Source: Fortiea sp. LEGE XX443
Lineage (GTDB): Bacteria > Cyanobacteriota > Cyanobacteriia > Cyanobacteriales > Nostocaceae
Direction: 5' to 3'
NCBI RefSeq assembly: GCF_015206815.1
Contig: NZ_JADEXZ010000029.1
Location: 1-63,787 of the forward strand
Length of the DNA: 63,787 nucleotides
Below the pieces are notes generated by a model that was not told where the DNA came from, searched no databases, and was given only the letters and a program-made list of their open reading frames with translations. Shown here piece by piece: positions 1-7,450 of the stretch (the stretch's first letter is position 1; every line of letters starts with the position of its first letter). The translations under genes and the position numbers were made by a program.

Positions 1-54
1 TGTTGGATGAGGATCTCTTGCCAAATGTTTAAGAATTTGTAATTCTACATCCAT
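1..54 (-). CDS. Start of a transposase-like gene (partial)
   Basis: The first 18 codons of a minus-strand gene are visible, starting at an ATG at position 54 and running off the left edge. The N-terminus begins MDVELQILKHLARDPHPT. From memory this resembles the start of IS4/IS701-type transposases common in Nostoc genomes, but 18 residues are too few to be sure. If right, an insertion sequence ends at about position 60-130, close to the small repeat element that begins at 129. Confidence 0.4.
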   Translation of the reverse strand, partial: MDVELQILKHLARDPHPT

Positions 55-128
55 TGCCCTACTTTCCTTCCAGAGTTTTTTCTTTTCATCCTTTTATTCA
101 GAATACTCGGAAAGTGACAGAAGAGGGG

Positions 129-233
129 TATAGCAGTAGCCAAGGCAGTTAGGACATCGGCCAATGATAAAACTCATGCACTAAAAGACTTTTAACCCTG
201 TCACCTGTCACCTGTTCCCTGTCACCTGCTATA
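129..233. repeat. 105-bp MITE-like element, family 2, copy A
   Basis: The segment starts TATAGCAG and ends CTGCTATA, so its ends are inverted repeats of 8 bp. Inside are TTAGGACATC and a tract of CCTGTCACCTGT-like heptamers. A second copy of exactly the same length, with the same ends and internal blocks, lies at 57724-57828. The two lie in unrelated intergenic regions, which is what a small non-autonomous mobile element would show. Confidence 0.7.
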
Positions 234-255
234 TCTATAGCAATTTTTCCTGATT

Positions 256-1362
256 TTAAGCTAAAGGTAGACAGAAGCGAAACTTACTGCCAACTCCTAA
301 CACGCTTTCTACCTGAATTTGACCATTTTGTAATTCAACCAAATGCCGAGAAATAGTTAAACCAATACCTGTACCGCCGGAATGGCGATCGCGTGATTGA
401 TCGGCTCGCCAAAAGCGCTCAAATACGTTGGGTAAATCCTGTGGCGCAATCCCAATCCCAGTATCAATCACCGCAATCCAAAGTTTAGATGCTTCAAGAT
501 AAGCTTGCACAGTAATTGTACCTTTGGTAGTGTAGCGGATGGCATTCCCTACCAAGTTGACTAACACTTGTTCAGTGCGATCGATATCCGCCAACACCAG
601 AGGTAGTGCTGATGGACATTCTAAGCGCAGCATTGGCCCATCTTCTAACAGTTGGTCGCTAAATCTGTCTACTAAAGACTCTAATAAAGAACGCAGATTT
701 ACTGGCTGTATTTTAATTGGCAAATAACCTGCTTCTGCTTTAGAAAGTTCTTGCAAATCATTAACTAATCTTTCTAAACGTCTAGTTTCTTTTGCCAAAC
801 GCCGATAAATCTCAGGTGAAGGTTCTATTTCACCATCTGCTAATTCTTCTAAATAACCGCGCACCACTGTTAGAGGTGTCCGCAGTTCGTGAGTCATATC
901 TCCAATGAGTTCTCGCCGCCGTGCTTCCACATCTTCTAAACTTGCAGCCATCCGATTAAAACTAGTACCCAAAAGATTTAGTTCGGGAATATCCGAAAGA
1001 GGTAAGCGTGCTTCTAACTCGCCAGCCGCAAACTTTTGTGTGATTTGTTCCATCTCAGTCAACCGCAGCATAATCCGTTTGGATACCCAATAACTCAATC
1101 CTCCCGCCGCAGTTGTACCAACCAAGACAGACCAAAGAGTACTGCTACGCCAAGCTGTTTCAAACCCTTGAACTAGTTCAGTCCGAATATGGATTAATTT
1201 CAAGCCTCTACTTTCTAATCTCTCCAAGTGCAACACGAAAAAACGGGGAGATGAGACTTTGCTGATGATCACAAAACTAATTACTCCCACCATCATGACT
1301 ACTAAGTGGGAGAAAAACAAACGTGATGCCAAAGGTAAGGATTTTGCCCAACGCCAACTCAT
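256..1362 (-). CDS. HAMP-domain sensor histidine kinase (orphan)
   Basis: Membrane two-component sensor kinase of 368 residues. A first membrane segment lies at about residues 16-36 and a second at about 75-95, followed by a HAMP linker (TEMEQITQKFAAGELEARL). The H-box is MTHELRTP with the phospho-accepting His near residue 158; the N-box (LVGNAIRYT), G1 box (DTGIGI), F box (FERFWRAD) and G2 box (GGTGIGLTI) are all present, so the kinase looks active. The short periplasmic loop gives no hint of the signal. I start at the ATG at 1362 because the extra upstream residues are encoded by heptamer-like repeats. No response regulator gene is adjacent; upstream is a toxin remnant and downstream a repeat element and a probable transposase, so the partner may have been lost or lie elsewhere. 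Confidence 0.9.
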   Translation of the reverse strand: MSWRWAKSLPLASRLFFSHLVVMMVGVISFVIISKVSSPRFFVLHLERLESRGLKLIHIRTELVQGFETAWRSSTLWSVLVGTTAAGGLSYWVSKRIMLRLTEMEQITQKFAAGELEARLPLSDIPELNLLGTSFNRMAASLEDVEARRRELIGDMTHELRTPLTVVRGYLEELADGEIEPSPEIYRRLAKETRRLERLVNDLQELSKAEAGYLPIKIQPVNLRSLLESLVDRFSDQLLEDGPMLRLECPSALPLVLADIDRTEQVLVNLVGNAIRYTTKGTITVQAYLEASKLWIAVIDTGIGIAPQDLPNVFERFWRADQSRDRHSGGTGIGLTISRHLVELQNGQIQVESVLGVGSKFRFCLPLA

Positions 1363-1469
1363 GTTAAAAAGTAAAAAGTAAAAATCGCTCTTCAGACAAA
1401 ACCAAATCAGCAATTTTGGTTAGTGAGATATGCGATCACCGTAACTGAACTCACGTTATATTAACAAGG

Positions 1470-1625
1470 GTAAATGAAAAGGGTAAACGAAAAACCTTTG
1501 CCGTTGTCTATAGTGATATACGACGGGCTGTTTTACAACGTTTTCCTTACGCGATTAGAAATGATGCTGTGCAACCAATACCAGGAGATGAAGCTTTAGC
1601 TCAAATAAGGCGATCGCTTGAGTAA
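1470..1625 (+). pseudogene. ParE/RelE-type toxin remnant
   Basis: The frame ending at the TAA at 1623-1625 contains VVYSDIRRAVLQRFPYAI, the conserved central segment of ParE/RelE toxins. No start codon with a full N-terminal half is present, and the C-terminal segment after this block (RNDAVQPIPGDE) is not toxin-like. I read it as a decayed fragment of a toxin gene next to the intact toxin-antitoxin pair downstream. The left boundary is approximate. Confidence 0.45.
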
Positions 1626-1701
1626 TATAGCATTACAACATCTGCGGGAAGGAATTTGCTAGAATATTGCACAGAAGCTGAATACTAAAGAATGTAGCTT
1701 T

Positions 1702-1956
1702 ATGTCAATTGTTATTACCCTTACCCCAGAATTAGAAGCATTACTACGTGATAAAGCTGCTCGCCAAGGTCAAGATATTAGTCTTGTTGCATCTGATTTA
1801 CTAACCAGTGTTCTAGAGTGGGAAGCGCAAGAATCACAAGAAGCTGTAAAGGGTATTCAACAAGGATTAGATGATTTTGATGCAGGTCGTTTTCGGTCTT
1901 TTCATGAGTTTGCTGAAGAACAGCGTCGCAAGTATAGTTTGCCATCGGATTTATGA
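1702..1956 (+). CDS. Antitoxin of a type II toxin-antitoxin pair
   Basis: Small acidic protein of 84 residues. The N-terminus (MSIVITLTPELEALLRDKAA) is of ribbon-helix-helix type and the C-terminal half (DDFDAGRFRSFHEFAEEQRRK) resembles the tail that antitoxins use to wrap the toxin. Its stop overlaps the start of the ParE-like gene by four bases (ATGA), the usual arrangement for translational coupling of antitoxin and toxin. It is expected to bind DNA at its own promoter and neutralise the downstream toxin. The subfamily is inferred, not proven. Confidence 0.75.
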   Translation: MSIVITLTPELEALLRDKAARQGQDISLVASDLLTSVLEWEAQESQEAVKGIQQGLDDFDAGRFRSFHEFAEEQRRKYSLPSDL

Positions 1957-2294
1957 AATATCGCATCGAAATTTCCAGTGTGGCTGAATCTGAAGCAGAC
2001 AGCGCCTTTCTAAGACTATCCCAACTCACATCCTCCTCACAGGCAAGTCAATGGTATGCAGGATTACTCCAAGCAATTGATTCCTTGTCTCAAATGCCGA
2101 AACGTTGTCCTGTAGCACGAGAGAACGAGTATTTCAGTCAAGAGATTCGACAACTACTTTATGGTCGAGGACGCAACTCATACCGAATCCTTTTCACTAT
2201 TTTGGAAGGGACAGAAGTCTCCACAGTGGGTATTCTACATATCCGACACACTGCACAGCAAATTCTTGGTAAAAATCCAGAGGAAACTGACTAA
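1953..2294 (+). CDS. ParE/RelE-superfamily toxin
   Basis: Protein of 113 residues with the ParE/RelE fold pattern: N-terminal MKYRIEISSVAESEADSAF, a helical middle with WYAGLLQAIDSLSQMPKRCP, and the strand block RNSYRILFTI followed by VGILHIRHTAQ. The RILF...LHIRH arrangement is characteristic of ParE-like proteins. The start codon overlaps the antitoxin stop (ATGA). By family it would inhibit gyrase or cleave mRNA; the sequence alone does not decide which. Confidence 0.8.
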   Translation: MKYRIEISSVAESEADSAFLRLSQLTSSSQASQWYAGLLQAIDSLSQMPKRCPVARENEYFSQEIRQLLYGRGRNSYRILFTILEGTEVSTVGILHIRHTAQQILGKNPEETD

Positions 2295-2343
2295 CTAATT
2301 AAGTTGTTAAAGCGATCGCTTGTGGTGGTTCTGTACAATGCTT

Positions 2344-2565
2344 TTAGTTAGAAGGCTGCGATACCTGCGGACGGCTACACCCACGCAAATGTAGCATAGA
2401 TAAAAATTCTACCAACTCAACTAACCCTTCTGCTTCCCTTTGTTCTGCTTGGGTAAGCGTTTCGCCTGTATCTTGGCGATCTAGCAGAAATTGAAGACGT
2501 TCTTCGACAGCTTCGGGGAGTTTAAAATGAGTTAGTTCAACTGGTATCTCGATAATTTCAGGCAT
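2344..2565 (-). CDS. Small conserved cyanobacterial protein
   Basis: Protein of 73 residues beginning MPEIIEIPVELTHFKLPEAV, with LDRQDTGETLTQAEQREAEGLVELVEFLSML in the centre. I recognise this as one of the small conserved cyanobacterial proteins often found beside toxin or nuclease genes, with an antitoxin-like sequence (an Ile/Pro-rich strand followed by acidic helices), but no function is established. No partner gene is adjacent; it converges with the ParE-like toxin gene. Confidence 0.6.
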   Translation of the reverse strand: MPEIIEIPVELTHFKLPEAVEERLQFLLDRQDTGETLTQAEQREAEGLVELVEFLSMLHLRGCSRPQVSQPSN

Positions 2566-2597
2566 ACAAAGTATGTCTATTAAAATTGCAACTGCTT

Positions 2598-2850
2598 CTA
2601 GAGTTTAGTGTAACTCAATGTCTTCAAAGCGATCGCCTGTGGTAATTTTGTGCGTTGGCAAAGCCCAACAAAGGTATCGCTTTTAGTCAACACTATCAAA
2701 TTATACAAATAGCTGGTTGTAGTGGATGATTTTGTGTGTTGGCAAAGCCTACCATTCGTGTAGCGTTTCGTAGAGAAGGTATCGCTGTTAGGCAGCACAG
2801 TCAAATTCTACTCATAGTTGTTTGCGTTGAAGAAAGCGATCGCCGATGAT
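2598..2850. repeat. Two imperfect tandem repeats, non-coding
   Basis: The stretch holds two related blocks, each containing GTTGGCAAAGCC(C/T)A, AAGGTATCGCT and TCAAATT(A/C)TAC, beginning at about 2640 and 2725 and flanked by GCGATCGC octamers. A 68-codon open frame crosses it on the minus strand, but its amino acid pattern simply follows the DNA repeat, so I do not call a gene. Confidence 0.5.
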
Positions 2851-2861
2851 AAGCACTCCTA

Positions 2862-3269
2862 TTATTTAAATTCTTCTACAATCCCTCCACCTAATTCTAA
2901 TAATTGAAGGGCTTCAGCTTTTGTCATCCTAGCAGTAGCAATAAGGTCTGACCCGCCACCCAAACGTTGAAAAACTCTAAGAATTTTACCGTTCTCATCT
3001 TCTATAGTCACAACAAAACTTTTCGTCATAGTCATAACCTTACCCGCTTCTATAATTTCGACTCCTTTACTTCTTGTCTGAACTACAAACACCTGATCCT
3101 CTTCTAAACCCTGTCTATCAATAATTTCATCAGAAGCTTTTGGGCTATTAAGTACAGAATTTACTTTGTCACAATCAGAAGACTGCGCTGTAGGAATCTG
3201 TACAAGTAACGTACTAGACAGAAATATCATACTTGCAAGCGGAAGTAAGTACAGCTTTGAAAAAGTCAT
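2862..3269 (-). CDS. Secreted hypothetical protein
   Basis: Protein of 135 residues with a typical signal peptide: MTFSKLYLLPLASMIFLSST, a hydrophobic core, then a likely cleavage around AQSS (residues 29-32). The mature part has two beta-rich segments (VFVVQTRSKGVEIIEAG and KSFVVTIEDENGKILRVFQ) and a C-terminal helix (MTKAEALQLLEL). I do not recognise the family. It is probably exported to the periplasm or thylakoid lumen. Confidence 0.65.
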   Translation of the reverse strand: MTFSKLYLLPLASMIFLSSTLLVQIPTAQSSDCDKVNSVLNSPKASDEIIDRQGLEEDQVFVVQTRSKGVEIIEAGKVMTMTKSFVVTIEDENGKILRVFQRLGGGSDLIATARMTKAEALQLLELGGGIVEEFK

Positions 3270-3505
3270 TGATTTTCGTTGTTTATTTAGAGACTTATTA
3301 TTGCATTGTAGTTTAGATATAATACATCGCCAATAGCGTTAAAAAATCCTCAAATTAGAAAAAATTGTGCTGCGATCGCTTTTAGTCAAGTAAATCTTAG
3401 TGATTACTTAAGGTAGGGTATTAAAAATTTCAGATTTATTCTGTAAAAGCACTTTATTAAGTTACTATAGCTTTGTGCCAAAAATATAGCTTTGTACTGG
3501 AGTTT

Positions 3506-3985
3506 ATGCAGTATCAAGAGCCAGGAGACGAGCAAGTTAATAAAGATAAGCCAGAATTAGAGATTGTGCCAGAGAGTGGCGGAGCCTTGGTTTCTTCATC
3601 ACCGCCATCTGCTTTAGAACGTTTAAATCAACTAATTTCTCAAAAACAATCTTTAGATGAGATTAGAGAGCTTCTAGAATTAAAAGAAATTGCTCTTAAA
3701 CAGCAATGGCAGCAAAATCAAATTGAAGAAATTAAGAAACGACAAAATTATGAGCGTTTAACTCAAACTAGAAAAGAGATAACCATTACAGTTACTTCAT
3801 CAGTTACAGGTGCAATAGGGTTAGGCATAATGTATTCTTCTTATCCCCTGGTAGGAACATTCGTCTTACTTTTAGGACTAGCAACATTACTGAGAATTCC
3901 TTTTGATCAGTTATCTAATGAATTTTTAGAGTTTATTGATAAAGTCTCTGATAAATTTACATCAATATTTCACCCTAAGTCTTAA
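3506..3985 (+). CDS. Hypothetical protein with a C-terminal membrane hairpin
   Basis: About 159 residues if started at the ATG at 3506; a TTG at 3473 would add 11. The N-terminal part is charged and low in complexity, then a helical segment (residues about 45-95) of coiled-coil character with ISQKQSLDEIRELLELKEIAL, then two close hydrophobic segments (about 100-115 and 118-135) and an amphipathic tail. The family is not recognised. It lies 35 bp before another membrane-anchored unknown gene on the same strand, so the two may work together. Confidence 0.6.
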   Translation: MQYQEPGDEQVNKDKPELEIVPESGGALVSSSPPSALERLNQLISQKQSLDEIRELLELKEIALKQQWQQNQIEEIKKRQNYERLTQTRKEITITVTSSVTGAIGLGIMYSSYPLVGTFVLLLGLATLLRIPFDQLSNEFLEFIDKVSDKFTSIFHPKS

Positions 3986-4020
3986 AAAATCTTCATACAA
4001 TTATTTAATAAAATTTAAAT

Positions 4021-4629
4021 ATGGAAACGTTAAGTTTAGCAGCAATTGCAGCTATTTTAGCTAGTAAGAGTCTTGAGAAAATAGGTGAAACAATTGGAGA
4101 GAACGTATGGGAATCTAGCCAAAAGCTACTTACTTTAATGAGAAAAAAATATCCAGATACTATTGAGAAAAATATACAAATAGAAAATTATGGTGAAGCT
4201 TTGATACAAATTGAGGAAGTAATAGAGAAAGACACTGAAGTTGCTGAAGCAGCTATAGAATTGAGGCAAGCTGTTGAATCTGAACCTAATCAGCAAATAC
4301 TGATTCAATCTCTAACCAATGTTATTAATATAATGCTTCAAGAAGAACGCCGTAGGTTGAGAAATGATTCTCAAATCAATAATTTACACGTTGATAGAAT
4401 AGTTATAAGTAACCCTGAAGAAAATCAACCAGCTATGAAACAGCAAACTTCCAGTGAACACCGTAACTCTACAATAATTGGATTTTACTTGTCATTTTTG
4501 TCTATGATTCTTGTAGGTTTGCTAGTTTTTGTTCCTATATCTGTTGGAATTCAACAAGTCTTAATTGCTTTAATAGCTTTAAATACTATTTTTTCTTTTA
4601 GTGCTTTTAGAATATCTACAAGGAGTTAA
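4021..4629 (+). CDS. Hypothetical protein, cyanobacterial N-terminal domain plus two membrane segments
   Basis: Protein of 202 residues. The N-terminus (LAAIAAILASKSLEKIGETI, then GENVWESSQKLLTLMRKKYP) is a pattern I have seen at the start of other cyanobacterial proteins, some of them predicted signalling or immunity proteins, but I cannot name the domain. The middle is acidic and helical; the C-terminus has two hydrophobic segments (about residues 150-170 and 175-195). The upstream gene has the same build: soluble helical part plus a membrane hairpin. The gene is AT-rich relative to its surroundings. Confidence 0.6.
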   Translation: METLSLAAIAAILASKSLEKIGETIGENVWESSQKLLTLMRKKYPDTIEKNIQIENYGEALIQIEEVIEKDTEVAEAAIELRQAVESEPNQQILIQSLTNVINIMLQEERRRLRNDSQINNLHVDRIVISNPEENQPAMKQQTSSEHRNSTIIGFYLSFLSMILVGLLVFVPISVGIQQVLIALIALNTIFSFSAFRISTRS

Positions 4630-4633
4630 AACT

Positions 4634-4810
4634 ATCCCTACACCAGAACAAAAAACGCAGTGTTATATATTGTGCTGCTGGTTTACAAAACTTTATTTAC
4701 CTATCAATATTGTTCGCATGGATGAACGAACAGGAAATATATTCTTGCTGGCAGGGGAAGAAAATATTATAGAAATATACCCTAACGGACGATGGAGGTA
4801 CATCGGATGA
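4634..4810 (+). CDS. DUF6888-like small protein, apparent ATC start
   Basis: The conserved part runs IPTPEQK to IYPNGRWRYIG, with MDERTGNIFLLAGEENIIEI in the middle, matching from memory the cyanobacterial DUF6888 family, whose members start MPTPEQ. Here that codon is ATC at 4634, eight bases after an AGGAG at 4621-4625, with the preceding gene's stop between them. A GTG at 4601 is in frame but would overlap the upstream gene by 29 bases. Its stop overlaps the next start (ATGA at 4807), so it is coupled to the DUF6887-like gene, the usual pair. Function unknown. Confidence 0.6.
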   Translation: MPTPEQKTQCYILCCWFTKLYLPINIVRMDERTGNIFLLAGEENIIEIYPNGRWRYIG

Positions 4811-5016
4811 GTAAGCCTAACTTTCAAGCTATGAGTCAGAAAGAATTACATGATTATGTGTTTGCTCATCGGGATGACCAAGAAGCTTTCTATGCTTACA
4901 TAGACAAATTACACGCAGAGGCAAACTGGATTGAAATGCCACCATTAGAATCATTGCAGGATTTAGATAATTATCCTGAATTTATTGAACGTTTTCGTGG
5001 TAATTCTCAAACCTGA
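4807..5016 (+). CDS. DUF6887-like small protein
   Basis: Protein of 69 residues, MSKPNFQAMSQKELHDYVFA onward, with HRDDQEAFYAYIDKLHAEANWIEMPPL and LDNYPEFIERFRG. This matches my memory of the cyanobacterial DUF6887 family, which is usually encoded directly after a DUF6888 gene, as here with a four-base ATGA overlap. I choose the ATG at 4807 over the in-frame ATG at 4792 because of that overlap and the family start. The role is unknown; the tight coupling of two very small proteins suggests a complex, possibly of toxin-antitoxin type. Confidence 0.7.
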   Translation: MSKPNFQAMSQKELHDYVFAHRDDQEAFYAYIDKLHAEANWIEMPPLESLQDLDNYPEFIERFRGNSQT

Positions 5017-5043
5017 AACTATCAAGAGGCAGAGGAGGTGGTT

Positions 5044-5607
5044 ATGACTGTGCAATTATTGAGACGTAAATTCACTGTTGAGCAGTATCATAAAATGATT
5101 GAGTCGGGAATCCTGACAGAGAATGAACGGGTGCAACTAATCAGAGGAGAAATTGTTGAAATGTCGCCGATTGGAACAAAACACGCGGCTTGTGTGAACT
5201 GTTTAAATAAACTTTTGTATAGTAAATTAGGGGATAGGGTTCTTATTGCTATTCAAAATCCTGTGAAATTGAACGATTATTCAGAACCTCAGCCGGATGT
5301 TGCTATACTCAAACCCCGTGATGATTTCTACGCGACAACACACCCCCAACCCCAAGATATTTTCTTACTAATTGAAGTTGCCGATTCAACTATTACGTAT
5401 GACCGAGAAGAGAAAATTCCTTTATATGCAGAAGCAAACATTACAGAGGTTTGGTTAGTAGATATTAACGGGCAAATTGTCGAAGTTTATCAACAACCAA
5501 TCGCCACTGGATATCAACAAATGCAAAAATTTACTAGCGGTGAAACTTTATCAATTCCATCCTTCCCCGAAGTCAAAATTAGCGTTAACGAAATCTTTGG
5601 TAGATAA
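5044..5607 (+). CDS. Uma2 family (DUF820) endonuclease-like protein
   Basis: Protein of 187 residues of the Uma2/DUF820 family, which has a PD-(D/E)XK restriction-endonuclease fold and is highly expanded in cyanobacteria. Family features seen: RKFTVEQYHKMIESGIL, ENERVQLIRGEIVEMSPIG, the QPDVAIL strand carrying the active-site Asp, LLIEVADSTI with the Glu, and the KIPLYAEANITEVWLVD block. The ATG at 5044 is preceded by a strong AGAGGAGG; a GTG at 5038 is the alternative. The cellular role of Uma2 proteins is not established. It follows the DUF6888/6887 pair by 27 bp. Confidence 0.85.
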   Translation: MTVQLLRRKFTVEQYHKMIESGILTENERVQLIRGEIVEMSPIGTKHAACVNCLNKLLYSKLGDRVLIAIQNPVKLNDYSEPQPDVAILKPRDDFYATTHPQPQDIFLLIEVADSTITYDREEKIPLYAEANITEVWLVDINGQIVEVYQQPIATGYQQMQKFTSGETLSIPSFPEVKISVNEIFGR

Positions 5608-5717
5608 ATTGCTACATCTTAATATAAATACAGGGATGTATTGGTGTATGAGTATAATAACAAAAGCAAAGCACTGCCTTCTCATACTCAGTTATCAGTT
5701 TCATCATAACTACCTAC

Positions 5718-5750
5718 GTGATAACTGATAACTGATAACTGATAACTGAT
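5718..5750. repeat. Heptanucleotide tandem repeat (TGATAAC)
   Basis: Four consecutive TGATAAC/TGATAACT units lie directly after the hupL stop codon, in the gap between the Uma2 and hupL genes. The same heptamer occurs at 44011-44040 before the nrtP-like gene. Short tandemly repeated heptamers (STRR) of this kind are known from Nostocaceae genomes. Confidence 0.8.
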
Positions 5751-7346
5751 TTAAGCAGTACGAAAACGCGCCAACTCTTCACCTGTCTTCGCGTCGTGGG
5801 CGTGGACTGTACATACCAAACAAGAATCAAACGATCGCGCGACGTGTCCAACTTCCACAGGATCGCTAGAATCGTAAATGGGTGTTCCTACTAAAGCTTC
5901 TTCAATAGGGCCGCGTTTCCCTTCACCATCACGGGGGCCAATATTCCAAGTACCAGGGGCAATGACTTGGTAATTCTTAATCTTACCACCTTCAATTTCT
6001 ACCCAGTGACACAATGCACCCCGCGCCGCTTCCGTTGCACCCCAACCTTTGCCATCTTTTTCCTTGGGTTTAATATACCAAGGGTCGTTTAATACAAATT
6101 CACGCAGACAGTGTTCAGCTTGGCGATACAATTTCACTAATTCGTGGAGTCTCGCTAACTGACGAACATGAATATTAGCACCGCCCATACTTTTGAACAC
6201 ATCCAAAATCAACCCATCTTGGTGTTGCCAAGATTCACCGTGATTACCACCAGCTACCAACTGACGCGCCAAAGGGCCTGCTTCTAAGCGTCCGAAGTCT
6301 TGGTGTAGGACTGCACTCGACCAAGAATAGGCGTTGTCGAAGTCTTTTGTATTATTTGCAGTGGGTTTAGTGGTGCGATCGCTTGGATGAATGTCTGCTG
6401 TCCCTTCATCGTACCAGGAGTGCGTTGTATTCTCACGAGCGAAAGATTGATCCATCAAAGTGTGAGTGTCGGTGAAGCTGTCATACACGCCACCTTTCAT
6501 AATCATTGCTGCATTACGCCCTGCAATAGTCGGCTTTTGGTATTTGTCCTCATGGGCTAAATATCCCCAGGTAACATATTTACCAACACCAGCGCCATAT
6601 CTATCTAGACCGATATCTAAACCCATGCGCCAATAAAAACCTAAATCTGACTCACGATGTTTGATGTCTTCATCTAACCAGTTCATGAAGTCATCGTAAG
6701 TTCGGATTTGTTCGTAACGTTCTAAAGAACAACCCAACCATACTGGTTCTAACCAGTTAGTGCGGAAGTATTCTAAAATTGCCCAGGCGCGGGTAATATC
6801 GGTAAGGGTGGGGGCGCACATCACACCACCGGGAACCATGTAGCTTGAGTGAGGCCATTGACCTCCTAGTAGGGCGTAAATTTCTACAGGTTTTGCAGAA
6901 ATAGTCACACCGAGTTCGTAAGATTTCCCGGTAAACGCAGAAAACCTTCTGACAGCTTCATCATAAAAGCGACTACTGCGGTATTTTTTATTAGTTAAGT
7001 CAATAGCAAATAATCCATAAAAGTAACGGGGGATACTTTGGATGGTTTCGACAATTTGGCCGAGGTTTCTAGCTAAGATGGCGTTGCGTGGTACTTCTGT
7101 ACCCCAGGCGGTATCTAGCGCCCAGGATGCAGAAGTTAGGTGAGAACCGCCGCAAATACCGCATATCCGAGGTGTGACAATTAATCCGGCTTGAGGGTCT
7201 TTACCTCGCAAGATAACTTCAAATCCGCGGAAGAGTTCGGCATGAGTCCAGGCATTAACTACTCGTCCATCTTCAATGTCTACTCGCACATCTAAATCGC
7301 CTTCGACTCTACCAACGGGCGATATATCTAATGTTTGAATTGTCAT
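5751..7346 (-). CDS. hupL: Uptake [NiFe] hydrogenase large subunit
   Basis: HupL, 531 residues, carries the NiFe(CN)2CO site that oxidises H2, recycling hydrogen made by nitrogenase in heterocysts. The N-terminal metal motif is RICGICGGSH (Cys62, Cys65) and the C-terminal motif is DSCLVCTVH (Cys509, Cys512), followed by a 16-residue tail after His515 that a maturation endopeptidase (HupW in cyanobacteria) would remove. The usual Pro of DPCxxC is Ser here, which I believe is normal for cyanobacterial HupL. The gene is continuous, unlike the version in Nostoc sp. PCC 7120 that is split by a DNA element removed in heterocysts. It is downstream of hupS, separated by 104 bp with a hairpin, and should be co-transcribed with it. 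Confidence 0.97.
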   Translation of the reverse strand: MTIQTLDISPVGRVEGDLDVRVDIEDGRVVNAWTHAELFRGFEVILRGKDPQAGLIVTPRICGICGGSHLTSASWALDTAWGTEVPRNAILARNLGQIVETIQSIPRYFYGLFAIDLTNKKYRSSRFYDEAVRRFSAFTGKSYELGVTISAKPVEIYALLGGQWPHSSYMVPGGVMCAPTLTDITRAWAILEYFRTNWLEPVWLGCSLERYEQIRTYDDFMNWLDEDIKHRESDLGFYWRMGLDIGLDRYGAGVGKYVTWGYLAHEDKYQKPTIAGRNAAMIMKGGVYDSFTDTHTLMDQSFARENTTHSWYDEGTADIHPSDRTTKPTANNTKDFDNAYSWSSAVLHQDFGRLEAGPLARQLVAGGNHGESWQHQDGLILDVFKSMGGANIHVRQLARLHELVKLYRQAEHCLREFVLNDPWYIKPKEKDGKGWGATEAARGALCHWVEIEGGKIKNYQVIAPGTWNIGPRDGEGKRGPIEEALVGTPIYDSSDPVEVGHVARSFDSCLVCTVHAHDAKTGEELARFRTA

Positions 7347-7382
7347 ATTTGTTAGTTGTTAGTAACACACTTAAAATCCGAG

Positions 7383-7414
7383 GTGGTGCGTTACGCTACG
7401 CGATAACACGCCAC
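7383..7414. promoter_or_regulatory. Hairpin in the hupS-hupL intergenic region
   Basis: GTGGTGCGTTA at 7383-7393 faces TAACACGCCAC at 7404-7414, an imperfect 11-bp stem (nine of eleven paired). A hairpin between hupS and hupL has been described in other filamentous cyanobacteria and was suggested to affect transcript stability or the ratio of the two subunits. Nothing else is visible in the 104-bp gap. Confidence 0.5.
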
Positions 7415-7450
7415 TACTTTGTCATTCATCAATGCCCAATGCCCTATTTC

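Noticed and set aside
2598-2804. Minus-strand frame of 68 codons
   Set aside because: It follows two imperfect DNA repeats (GTTGGCAAAGCC blocks); the amino acid pattern is that of the repeat and there is no start signal.
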